64,000 nucleotides of DNA from Bacteroidales bacterium. Lineage in GTDB: Bacteria; Bacteroidota; Bacteroidia; Bacteroidales; UBA4417. This document shows positions 44,881 through 52,988 of this stretch, one piece after another. The notes beneath the pieces were generated by a model, which saw nothing but the letters and a program-made list of their open reading frames with translations, had not been told where the DNA came from and ran no database searches. The DNA is taken from NCBI GenBank assembly GCA_016707705.1, contig JADJHD010000006.1, positions 1 to 64,000 of the forward strand, in the 5' to 3' direction. Made by a program: the position numbers and the translations under genes. Numbering within the stretch: position 1 is the first letter of the stretch; each line of letters opens with the position of its first letter.

Positions 44881-47331
44881 TTACTGGAAGATGATCAGTT
44901 TCTTTTCCTGGTCGATGGTGAATTTGCCAAATTTCTTCAGGAATGCTTCATTCATCAGGACATTAGCCTTTTGTTTCTGGAATACAGTGGCTTCCACATC
45001 AAAGGCTGACTTGTTTGCAATATTGATTTCCGCCAGGTTGAAGGTAGCTTTATCCTGTATACTGCCATTAGCGAGTACCTTAGCAGCATCACCAGCAAAG
45101 TCTGTTTTCCCAAGAGCGCCTTCCTTGAGGAGTTTCAAGGCCTGATCAGTTGAGAAACTTAGTCCGGATGCTTCTTCAGAAAGAGTTATCTGTAAATTGA
45201 AACCATTCACAATAGCAGGGAAAACCATTGATTTATCAGGGTTCAGAAGGAAAGCCACCTGATTGTCTTCAGGATTAATCTGAACGTTAACCTTTTGCGA
45301 CTGACTTGTTACCGCCTTATTCTGTGTTTTAGGGACGAAATCCTTACTCAGCACCTTGAATTCAGTTCGCCTGTTGAGTGCATGGGCTGCCTCCTGCATT
45401 GGTTTTGTAGAAAGTGAATCTATGTAAGTGGTAGTCAAGAGTATGCCGGATTTAAACAGGAATCCATCCTTTGAAACATCCTTAAGGAGCCTGCGTGGAA
45501 CTCTTTCTCCATAACCCTTGGCAACGAGGCGATCAGGATCAATACCCCTTTCAATCAGGTAGTTAACAACTGATTCGGCACGCTTTTGTGAGAGGATATC
45601 ATTGCTTTCGTCGCTACCCCTGGAGTCAGTGTGTGAAGCCAGCTCGACAATAATGGTTTCATTTTCATCCAGTGTTTTGATAAGTCCCTGCAATGAGTCC
45701 TGATACTGAGGTTTCAGGTCCCATTTGGCGAGATCATAGAGGATATCAGGAAGAACAACAGGCTTATCAGGTATTGGTTCCAGCATGAAATCCACTGTGA
45801 AGTCCTTGCTGGTCTCGAGCCCGACGGTGGTTTCCTTTGCTTTCTTGTTAAAGTAGTTGTTCTTGAGACAGATCAGCTCATACGAAGTGCGTGCCTTGAT
45901 TTGAGCCTTATTGAAGCTGTAGATACCACGGGCATCGCTTTTAGCTTCAATGGATGAACCATCTGAACCTATAAGTTTGATAACAGCACCCGGCACAACC
46001 TGAAGGGTATTGTCATCCTTCACGATTCCTTGAAGAGTAAAGAGAACAGGTGGGTTTTCGAAGGAATAGATATCATCGCTGCCTCTACCACCTTTTCGAT
46101 TGGATGAAAAGAAACCCTTATCTTCTTCCGGGTTGAATACCATTGAAAAATCATCACCCGGCGAATTGACCGGAACTTGCATATTTATTGGTTTTCCCCA
46201 TTTGCCGTTTGAATAGGTTGAACGGAAGATGTCCAGTCCGCCCATGCCAGGGTGGCCATTGGAAGCAAAATACAGGGTGGTGTCATTCCTCATGAAGGGG
46301 AACATTTCATCACCGGGGGTATTTACAAAATTTCCAAGATTTACAGCTTTGTTGAATTTTTCAGTAGCAGACTTACGGGTAGCAACCCATAGGTCCTTTC
46401 CGCCCTGTCCGCCTTCAAGATCACTGGAAAAGAAGAGCATTAGCTCGTCGGGACTGATGGATGGATTTCCAAAGACGGTGGAGCTATCACCACCCAATTC
46501 AACTGCGGTTGGTTCACCCCAGTTTCTGCCTGCCCGGCGTGATACCATGATGCGGCAACCCTGAAGAGTGCCTTTATCATTACTGCAGCGAGTGAAATAA
46601 AGTTGATTGTACTTTGCATTCAGGGCAGGGTTCCCTTCGTTAGCTTCGGTATTTACCGTACCAGCTGTTTCAAGCAGGATAGGGGTAGACCATTGTCCCT
46701 TGGGATCCAGTTTGGCTACGAACAAGTCGCTGAAGCTTTGTCCGGTCCAGTTGTCAACACCTTTCCCTGTTGCGGCATCGCGTGATGAAGTGAATACGAT
46801 GGTATTGAATAGTTTGTCGGCATAGGCAACCGAGAAATCTGCTTCCTTTGAGTTCAGCGGTTTTTCATTTGCAATCTTGAATTTAGTTGGATTTTCAATC
46901 CATTCCTGAGCAAGCTTGCAGGATTCAGAACCATTGGAGCCTCTGGGATCATCGGGAGCCTGTTCAATGTATTTATCAAAGAATGTTTTCGCATCTTCAT
47001 ATTTCTCATTGGCCATCATGGCCTGAGCCAGGTAGAGGAAAACAACAGGATTCTTTTCGGCGTAGTTTGTCTTTGAAATCCTCTTGTAAGCAGCTTCTGC
47101 TTTCTTGGTGTTGTTAATCAGGCGGTAGCATTCCGCCATTTGAAATGAAATCTTTTCCTTATCGGGTTTACCCTTAGCTTTTGACAGTGCTTTCTTGTAT
47201 TTGGTGAGTGCAGTATTGTACTGCATATTGCTGAATGCCTCATCGGCGGCTTTCCAGTGGCGGCTTTGCGACATAGCCGGATACACCAGTGTCAATAGCA
47301 GTATGAATACGAAAAGGGCTTTTATCTTCAT
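44881..47331 (-). CDS. PorE-like OmpA protein: TPR - PD40 propeller - CRD - OmpA - C-terminal retropepsin-like extension
   Basis: The 816-residue protein has a signal peptide (to about residue 21, AMSQ; no lipobox Cys), TPR repeats (25-150), a PD40/WD40-like propeller (165-425; motifs NPSISPDELMLFFSSD and GGLDIFRS), a carboxypeptidase-regulatory-like beta-sandwich (432-518), and an OmpA domain (525-662; ELASHTDSRGSDESN, LNRRTEFKV). This order is that of PorE, a peptidoglycan-linked part of the type IX secretion apparatus, but PorE is a lipoprotein and this is not, so the T9SS role is uncertain. Residues 700-816 form an extra domain resembling a retropepsin fold: LSFSTDQALKLL, KVLANGSIQD, EAFLKKFGKFTID. 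The D-T/S-G catalytic motif is not present. Confidence 0.85.
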   Translation of the reverse strand: MKIKALFVFILLLTLVYPAMSQSRHWKAADEAFSNMQYNTALTKYKKALSKAKGKPDKEKISFQMAECYRLINNTKKAEAAYKRISKTNYAEKNPVVFLYLAQAMMANEKYEDAKTFFDKYIEQAPDDPRGSNGSESCKLAQEWIENPTKFKIANEKPLNSKEADFSVAYADKLFNTIVFTSSRDAATGKGVDNWTGQSFSDLFVAKLDPKGQWSTPILLETAGTVNTEANEGNPALNAKYNQLYFTRCSNDKGTLQGCRIMVSRRAGRNWGEPTAVELGGDSSTVFGNPSISPDELMLFFSSDLEGGQGGKDLWVATRKSATEKFNKAVNLGNFVNTPGDEMFPFMRNDTTLYFASNGHPGMGGLDIFRSTYSNGKWGKPINMQVPVNSPGDDFSMVFNPEEDKGFFSSNRKGGRGSDDIYSFENPPVLFTLQGIVKDDNTLQVVPGAVIKLIGSDGSSIEAKSDARGIYSFNKAQIKARTSYELICLKNNYFNKKAKETTVGLETSKDFTVDFMLEPIPDKPVVLPDILYDLAKWDLKPQYQDSLQGLIKTLDENETIIVELASHTDSRGSDESNDILSQKRAESVVNYLIERGIDPDRLVAKGYGERVPRRLLKDVSKDGFLFKSGILLTTTYIDSLSTKPMQEAAHALNRRTEFKVLSKDFVPKTQNKAVTSQSQKVNVQINPEDNQVAFLLNPDKSMVFPAIVNGFNLQITLSEEASGLSFSTDQALKLLKEGALGKTDFAGDAAKVLANGSIQDKATFNLAEINIANKSAFDVEATVFQKQKANVLMNEAFLKKFGKFTIDQEKKLIIFQ

Positions 47332-47396
47332 GGAATTATCAGCTGTGAGAATTTCTTAATCTATAACTCTGTATCAACGGAAAGTAGCCTCAAATA

Positions 47397-47792
47397 TTAT
47401 AGGGATTGACCCGGAGGATCGCTGTGCAACGAGCCATCCGGAGTTTCAGGAGGATTCCCGGTTTTATCGGGTTTGGCAAAGGTATCCTTTGGAATGGAAA
47501 TGTCATTGACTACCCTAGCACGGGTTTGAGCTACCTCCTCTTGAACCTTGTTCAATTCATCCTTGACTTCAGCCTGTGTTTTCTGGATTTCGCTTCTGAT
47601 ACCTGATGTTTCCTGCCGGAACTCCCTGGTCAGATCGTTTGATGCCTTTTTCATGGAATTCATTGCCTTACCGAATTTCCTGGCAATGTCGGGCATTTTG
47701 TCAGGGCCGAATACCAGGAAAACAACGAGAATGATGACCAGCAATTCGCCACCGCTAACATCAAGAAAGAGCAATAAAGGTTGAGCAATCAT
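47397..47792 (-). CDS. tatA: Sec-independent protein translocase TatA/TatB
   Basis: From the ATG at 47792 the protein is 131 residues: a short N-terminus, one membrane helix (about 12-30), the F-G-P-D-K hinge, an amphipathic helix (ARKFGKAMNSMKKASNDL) and a charged coiled-coil tail. It belongs to the TatA/TatB family that exports folded proteins; the FGPDK hinge and long tail fit Bacteroidota TatA/B. ActB with its twin-arginine signal is a likely client. Seven further residues would be added by an upstream ATG at 47813. No tatC is in the window. Confidence 0.9.
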   Translation of the reverse strand: MIAQPLLLFLDVSGGELLVIILVVFLVFGPDKMPDIARKFGKAMNSMKKASNDLTREFRQETSGIRSEIQKTQAEVKDELNKVQEEVAQTRARVVNDISIPKDTFAKPDKTGNPPETPDGSLHSDPPGQSL

Positions 47793-47810
47793 CAAAATGA
47801 ATTGAATAGA

Positions 47811-47818
47811 CAAAAATA
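47811..47818 (-). promoter_or_regulatory. Putative -7 box of tatA/B
   Basis: Minus-strand TATTTTTG fits TAnnTTTG and lies 19 bp before the ATG at 47792. It overlaps the alternative upstream start at 47813, which supports the shorter start. Confidence 0.4.
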
Positions 47819-48088
47819 GTAAACAACAAGCATTTAATGTCTATAAATAACTGCAGGGGTGAAAACTTGTTTGTAAACCATAGCTATTGTGACTGAAATC
47901 TTACAATTGAACTTTTTAATTACTTTATTCTGCTTATAGAAACTGATGTTTATAATTGACATCTCTGAAGTTCCAGTAAGACTTCAATAACCTGAATGAA
48001 AAAAAAGTGGGGCCCGTTTCCCAAATACTTTCATCTTCCATGAGGAAAAATAGAATCAGAATGCTAATGGGAGTTTTATTTCAACGAT

Positions 48089-49288
48089 TTAGCTGAAAAA
48101 TGATGATTCATAGCTCAATTCAGGTTTCTTCAGGTTATGTTTGAATAAACCGATTGACATAATGATTACAGATAACAGGACTGTTTGGATGATTAATGAA
48201 TCATTCACTATTGGGAAGCTACTTTCCTTAGGAATATTTAAAAAAAGGAGGATTGTAATCAAGCCTCGGGGTGCAATCAGGAGCAAGGGATTATTTTCCA
48301 ATTTCATTACTTTTAAGACGAGCCATCGAACGAATAATAATAATAAAATTATTCCCAGAGACCAAGGTAGGGATTCAAGAGATAGAATATCAGAGGATTT
48401 CATAAGGTAACCAAACAGGATGAAAAACAATGACCTGACCAGGAAGGTCAATTCATGAGTTATCAATTTGAACTTTTCTGATTCTTTTCTCAGATTGGAA
48501 GGGTTAAGTCTTTTAAACCAGCTATAGGATTCGAGGCTTTTGATATTAGCCAGAAATAGTCCAAACACAAGGACAAACAATAATGAAGGTAGATGGAATA
48601 ATTTAGAAATCGCATAGACCAGCAGGACCAGAAGAATTATCGGTGTGTAGGATATATGATGTTTTATCTTACCCAGAAGAATTGCCAGCAGCAGGATTGA
48701 AACGAAGGAGATTATGGTTATTAGTACAATGTCACCTGAAAAATGAAGCACGGCTGATGAGGTGATTTCATTGTTCAGTAACAAGAAATTAAATATCAAT
48801 ACCCCTAAAATATCTGAAAAGCTGCTTTCAAACATTACAAACTCACGAAGATTCCCTGATAACTTCTGTACACTAGGGATGGCAATTGCGCTGCTTATTA
48901 CACAAAAGGGTAGTGCGTTGATTAAGTTTGTTCTGAATGAAGTACTTCCGGCAATATAAAATGCTAAGGATAATAATATCCAGAGCATCAGCAAAGTTAA
49001 AATCGAGAAAAGTAATGATTTGCCTAACAGATATACCTTATGAGCATTTATTTCAATATCCAGAGCTCCTTCAAGAACAACCAAAACCAGTCCCAGAATT
49101 CCTAATATTGGTAGTAATTGGCTGAGGTCAGGCAATTGAATGTTTGAGTAATTAATAACCTGCTTACTTATCCACCCTAAGAGGAAGAAAGCCAGCACTG
49201 ATGGAATTCTGGTGTAGGCAGAACTCACGTCAATAAGGTATGCAACTAGCAGAATACCACAAAGAACAACTAGGATCAGATTATCCAT
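48089..49288 (-). CDS. Cation:proton antiporter (CPA family)
   Basis: The 399-residue protein has about 11-13 helices of the Na+/H+ exchanger fold. The motifs LGLVLVVLEGALDIEINAH and FESSFSDILGVLIFNFLLL (the S-D-I-L-G of the ion-binding helix) are typical of KefB/NhaP-type transporters, and APRGLITILLFL matches the late conserved helix. It exchanges Na+ or K+ for H+ at the inner membrane. There is no C-terminal RCK domain. It follows the opine-type dehydrogenase on the minus strand with 146 bp between them, and the region is more AT-rich than its flanks. Confidence 0.85.
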   Translation of the reverse strand: MDNLILVVLCGILLVAYLIDVSSAYTRIPSVLAFFLLGWISKQVINYSNIQLPDLSQLLPILGILGLVLVVLEGALDIEINAHKVYLLGKSLLFSILTLLMLWILLSLAFYIAGSTSFRTNLINALPFCVISSAIAIPSVQKLSGNLREFVMFESSFSDILGVLIFNFLLLNNEITSSAVLHFSGDIVLITIISFVSILLLAILLGKIKHHISYTPIILLVLLVYAISKLFHLPSLLFVLVFGLFLANIKSLESYSWFKRLNPSNLRKESEKFKLITHELTFLVRSLFFILFGYLMKSSDILSLESLPWSLGIILLLLFVRWLVLKVMKLENNPLLLIAPRGLITILLFLNIPKESSFPIVNDSLIIQTVLLSVIIMSIGLFKHNLKKPELSYESSFFS

Positions 49289-49434
49289 TTACTGGTTGAG
49301 TATTGGTTTGGATATATCCTGAGAGATAATTTCCGGGTGAATATGTTGAATTGTAGTTTAGGTTAGTTGTCTCTTTCCAATATTCAACCATTGAATACTA
49401 ACTTATTGTTTATCAATCGTTGAAGAATACCTAT

Positions 49435-50565
49435 TTAATTGAATACACGCCGATTCTCAAATTGTCCGGAAGCAAATTGCTGTATTTCTCCCAAGGTCAT
49501 ACCTGAAATGCCTAAGTTGTCTACAGTTCTGCCAATTGAGATATAGTTCTGGTTATAAAAGTCAGATGCTATATTTATTATTGCTTCAGTTTTTTCCAAA
49601 GGCAATCCAAACATTCTGCCAAGAGATAAGAGAGGTACGAGATTGTATGCTATTCCCAGGTTAGTTGAGTAGTATGAAGGTATTTGTGAGTTTTGTGCAA
49701 GAGAATGGCCTGACCCTTGAATAATGGTTTGTAGAAAGGAAGCACCAAAAGAATTGTTTGAAATGCGCAGCCATTCATCAATTCCGGCAATCTTCACACC
49801 AAGGTGGACTGCAACTTCAGTCCTTTCCAAATCAATAGCATGAATGAGTTGTAATAATGAAATTTTCAGGTTGTATTTCGAGAGAAGTTGCTGATCTGCT
49901 CCGTTCAGAGCATCGTTTAGAGTTAGTATTGCAGGGAATATAAAATTCCTGACATCCATTAAACTAGAGTGGAGAATATTTTCAACAGGAATAAGCTGAG
50001 GAAACAATCGCCTTAGCTTTTGCATGCTTGAATAGACTTGATCTGATTTAATAGCAGCTACCGGAATTCTATTCTCGATTTCAAGAATACGGCAATGATC
50101 TTTAGTAATGGATTGGAAATTCAGAACATGAGATTGAGTTTCTGCAATAATGGTTTTAGCGAAGCAGTTCTGCTGAATGAGTGTCTGTTTAAAATCCCAG
50201 GCCCCAAAACTTTCGGCAGCTACAAGCAAAATCAGTTGCTGGTCAGTTATTAGCGTGCTGATTAAAGCTGCTAATTGACGGTGTTTTGAAGCGGGAGTTG
50301 TAATGAGGATAATCTCAGAACCGGAAAGTGCTTCCTGTATCTGAGTTGTTGCAATATCAATCTTACCAAACCCTGTTGTGTGTCCGCTTACCCTAATCCC
50401 ATTCTGCATTATAATTGGGTGAAGATTTTCTGGTGCTTCATCATACAACTTCACCTGATGGCCGATTGAAGCCAGGTATCCTGCTATTGCCACGCCTGAA
50501 CCACTTGCTCCAATTACTGCAACATTTAAAAATAGCGGACTTTTTGAGTGAATTAATTTCAGCAT
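49435..50565 (-). CDS. NAD(P)-dependent opine dehydrogenase-family protein
   Basis: The 376-residue protein has an N-terminal Rossmann fold (VAVIGASGSGVAIAGYLASI, GxGxxG type; then VKLYDEAPENL) and a helical C-terminal octopine/nopaline dehydrogenase domain (SLMDVRNFIFPAILTL, IDLERTEVAVHLGV). Opine dehydrogenases reductively join an amino acid to a 2-oxo acid, or reverse this, and can make compatible solutes, fermentation end products or metallophore parts. A methylated-metallophore synthase or transporter is not nearby, while two Na+/H+ antiporters and an osmo-type two-component system are. It starts 15 bp after the 30-residue membrane protein gene and is probably co-transcribed with it. Confidence 0.82.
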   Translation of the reverse strand: MLKLIHSKSPLFLNVAVIGASGSGVAIAGYLASIGHQVKLYDEAPENLHPIIMQNGIRVSGHTTGFGKIDIATTQIQEALSGSEIILITTPASKHRQLAALISTLITDQQLILLVAAESFGAWDFKQTLIQQNCFAKTIIAETQSHVLNFQSITKDHCRILEIENRIPVAAIKSDQVYSSMQKLRRLFPQLIPVENILHSSLMDVRNFIFPAILTLNDALNGADQQLLSKYNLKISLLQLIHAIDLERTEVAVHLGVKIAGIDEWLRISNNSFGASFLQTIIQGSGHSLAQNSQIPSYYSTNLGIAYNLVPLLSLGRMFGLPLEKTEAIINIASDFYNQNYISIGRTVDNLGISGMTLGEIQQFASGQFENRRVFN

Positions 50566-50580
50566 TGTAATGTTTGTATC

Positions 50581-50673
50581 TTAAAGGTATGATTTGACAA
50601 TAATCATCAGCACAATGACTACTACCCAAAATAAAATGAACAATAATTCAACCGGAGGACGTTTGATTTTCAT
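50581..50673 (-). CDS. 30-residue single-pass membrane protein
   Basis: A short frame from the ATG at 50673 to a TAA at 50581 encodes MKIKRPPVELLFILFWVVV followed by IVLMIIVKSYL: a short basic, Pro-containing head, one strongly hydrophobic helix (about residues 9-26) and a Lys-Ser tail. It begins just inside the divergent regulatory region and ends 15 bp before the dehydrogenase gene. The base pattern and position argue for a real gene. Small membrane proteins often act as transporter or kinase accessories; no homologue is recognised. Ribosome profiling or peptide detection would be decisive. Confidence 0.6.
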   Translation of the reverse strand: MKIKRPPVELLFILFWVVVIVLMIIVKSYL

Positions 50674-50720
50674 GGCTATTAGTTTTTTTTCAAAGGTAGG
50701 GTTGCAGTACCTGAGCACTG

Positions 50721-50773
50721 ATTAGAAAATAATTAGAATCTTATTAGAACTTTATAAGAAATACTGTTCTAAT
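50721..50773. promoter_or_regulatory. Iterated operator: four heptamers at 11-bp spacing plus an inverted copy
   Basis: ATTAGAA occurs at 50721, 50732 and 50743, with ATAAGAA at 50754, exactly one every 11 bp. An inverted copy, TTCTAAT, is at 50767-50773. Direct heptamers with 4-bp AT spacers are the classical arrangement bound head to tail by OmpR/PhoB-type dimers. The site lies in the 135-bp gap between the divergent small-protein/dehydrogenase genes and the response-regulator gene, right before a -7 box, so an activating role is inferred. Confidence 0.7.
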
Positions 50774-50784
50774 CTTCATAAGCA

Positions 50785-50792
50785 TAACTTTG
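50785..50792 (+). promoter_or_regulatory. -7 promoter box of the two-component operon
   Basis: The sequence TAACTTTG is an exact TAnnTTTG match, 16 bp before the ATG at 50809. It sits inside a small palindrome (ATAAGCA at 50778-50784, TGCTTAT at 50791-50797). The -33 region (TGTTC near 50765) is a poor match and overlaps the operator copies, as expected of an activator-dependent promoter. Confidence 0.6.
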
Positions 50793-50808
50793 CTTATATT
50801 GGAAATAT

Positions 50809-51501
50809 ATGGAAAGACAAATAAATGTATTGATTGTTGAAGATGAGGAGCGTTTAGCTGCTATACTTCGCATGCAGTTGGAAGAAGTTGGTTTCCGGGT
50901 CAAAATAGCAGTTGACGGCTATCATGCCAAGCGAATGATTGAAGAAAATTCTTTCAACCTTATTCTTCTTGATATTCATCTGCCTTTTATTAATGGTTAC
51001 GATTTATGTCAGGAAATCAGGTCCGTAAATCAAGATATTCCAATTATTATGATTACTGCTCTAGGGACCAATGAGCAAAAACTCATTGGTTTTCAAGTTG
51101 GTGCAGATGATTATATTGTAAAACCTTATGAATTTAATGAGTTGCATGCCAGGATAAATGTGTTTCTGCGCAGGTCAGATAATACTGTAAAACCTAATAT
51201 TATTTGTGTTTCAGACCTTGTTATTAATGCTGATCAAAGGACTGCCAGCAGGGGTGGGAAATCAATTATTCTAACAGCGAAAGAATACTCTTTGTTGGAA
51301 TATTTAGTTCAAAATTTTGGAAAAGTATTAGGTCGGGATGAAATTATAGAAAAGGTATGGGGGATCGATTTTGACCCCGGTACTAATATTATCGACGTGT
51401 ATATTAATTATTTACGAAAAAAAATTGATAAAGATTATCCAACTAAATTAATTCATACAAAGTTCGGATTTGGGTTTTATATGGCTGAAAATGAGATATA
51501 A
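50809..51501 (+). CDS. OmpR/PhoB-family response regulator
   Basis: The 230-residue protein has a receiver domain (acidic pocket E-D-E at 11-13, phospho-acceptor Asp about 55 in LILLDIHLPF, switch Thr in MITALGTN, Lys in YIVKPYEF) and a winged-helix DNA-binding domain of the Trans_reg_C type (SIILTAKEYSLLEYLVQNFG, NIIDVYINYLRKKID, HTKFGFGFYM). It is expected to bind direct-repeat sites, and such a site lies just upstream, implying autoregulation. It overlaps the kinase gene by 11 bp. Confidence 0.95.
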   Translation: MERQINVLIVEDEERLAAILRMQLEEVGFRVKIAVDGYHAKRMIEENSFNLILLDIHLPFINGYDLCQEIRSVNQDIPIIMITALGTNEQKLIGFQVGADDYIVKPYEFNELHARINVFLRRSDNTVKPNIICVSDLVINADQRTASRGGKSIILTAKEYSLLEYLVQNFGKVLGRDEIIEKVWGIDFDPGTNIIDVYINYLRKKIDKDYPTKLIHTKFGFGFYMAENEI

Positions 51502-52858
51502 GGGTGTTAATATTAAAACAAAACTAGCATTTCAGTTTACGCTGATTGTTTTTGTTATCCTTTGTTTTTTTGCTTCCTTGATTTACTATTTTACCTACAG
51601 CAGTCAGGTGAAGAAGTTCAGACAGAATTTATACAATAGGGCAAAGAATACGGCTGTACTACTCATAAATGTGAAAGAGATTGATGCCGTTCTTTTAAAG
51701 AAAATTCATCAATCTACCTATTATTGGAGTGAAGAAGAAATTGCTGTTCTTGATTCCCGGCACAAGATTATATATTCTAATAATCTTAATTTAATGAATG
51801 CCAGACTTTTGCATGAATATGCATTATCTGGGCTAACTACCTATTTCAAAATTGGTGAAAAGGATGGAGTTATTTATTGCCACCAATGGCAGAATCAGAA
51901 ATACTATGTTTTTGTAACAGCTTTAGACAGATTTAGAAGAGACAAACTTTCCGAGTTACTGGAGGTCACATTCTGGAGTATCATATTCAGTATTTGGTTG
52001 TCAGTTCTGCTTGCTTACCTGTTGGCAAAAAAAGCACTGCAACCAATAAATAGTGTTATCGCTGATATTAATAGTTTTGAAAGAGCTAACCTGAACTTCA
52101 GACTAAATGAAGGAATGCGTAAGAATGAATTAGAGCAATTGGCAATGTCGTTCAATGGACTACTCAATGAACTGGAAGATGTATTTAAAAGACAAAATCA
52201 ATTTATTCTGAATGCATCACATGAAATTAGATCACCGCTTAGTGTTTTAATAACAGAATCGGAATATTTCGTTAAGAAGCCACATGAAATTGAGGAGTAC
52301 ATAGAGCAAATAGGTGATACCAGCAAAGAACTTCGAAGTATCAATGATATTGTTATTGATTTATTGGAACTAGCCAGGCTTAATTCCAGCAACACTCTCA
52401 GTAAAGAGAATATCAGGGTGGACGAACTGATATTTCAGTCAATAACAGCACTTAAATTGAAGTTTCCTGGCAGAAAAATAGTTCCTCAAATAGATTATCC
52501 TTCGAGTGATTCAGAATTTTTGATTCATGGTCATGCAGGGTTGCTTGAACTTGCATTCAAAAATATTCTAGAGAATGCCTGCAAATTTTCAGAAGAGAGC
52601 ATTCTGATAAATTTGAAAACCCGGGAGGATAAGATATTTCTGACGTTTATAGACCAAGGAATTGGAATTCCCGAAGAGGACTTGATCTCAATTTTCAGTC
52701 CCTTTAAAAGAGGAAGCAACGTGAAATATAAAGGCGGATTTGGATTAGGATTATCACTTGTTAATTCAATAATTTCAATACATGATGCCAGAATAAACGT
52801 TCAGAGTGTACTTCAAAAGGGTACAACTGTTGAAATTATTTTTGACAAGATTCAATAA
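51491..52858 (+). CDS. Membrane sensor histidine kinase
   Basis: Started at the ATG at 51491 the protein is 455 residues. A first helix (about 15-36) and a second (about 160-182) flank an extracytoplasmic sensor region of about 125 residues. A HAMP linker follows, then HisKA (NASHEIRSPLSVLITESEYF) and HATPase_c (FKNILENACKFS, DQGIGIPEEDL, GGFGLGLSLVNSI). It is the partner of the response regulator just upstream. The sensor part has no recognised domain. In similar pairs it monitors an envelope stress; its neighbours here suggest Na+, pH or osmotic stress, which is inference. Confidence 0.93.
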   Translation: MRYKGVNIKTKLAFQFTLIVFVILCFFASLIYYFTYSSQVKKFRQNLYNRAKNTAVLLINVKEIDAVLLKKIHQSTYYWSEEEIAVLDSRHKIIYSNNLNLMNARLLHEYALSGLTTYFKIGEKDGVIYCHQWQNQKYYVFVTALDRFRRDKLSELLEVTFWSIIFSIWLSVLLAYLLAKKALQPINSVIADINSFERANLNFRLNEGMRKNELEQLAMSFNGLLNELEDVFKRQNQFILNASHEIRSPLSVLITESEYFVKKPHEIEEYIEQIGDTSKELRSINDIVIDLLELARLNSSNTLSKENIRVDELIFQSITALKLKFPGRKIVPQIDYPSSDSEFLIHGHAGLLELAFKNILENACKFSEESILINLKTREDKIFLTFIDQGIGIPEEDLISIFSPFKRGSNVKYKGGFGLGLSLVNSIISIHDARINVQSVLQKGTTVEIIFDKIQ

Positions 52859-52988
52859 AATGAAATTAATCTGAACAAGGTAACCCTGATTTTTTAGTTG
52901 TACTTATCTAGCTTTTTTGTCAAATAAAACTCTTGGGCACAATCATAAATAGGATTGGCCAATCAGTTGAAAACATAAAACCCAACAT

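Noticed and set aside
49435..50565. Opine metallophore (staphylopine-type) biosynthesis
   Set aside because: No nicotianamine-synthase-like, histidine racemase or metallophore transport gene is nearby, so only the dehydrogenase family is claimed.
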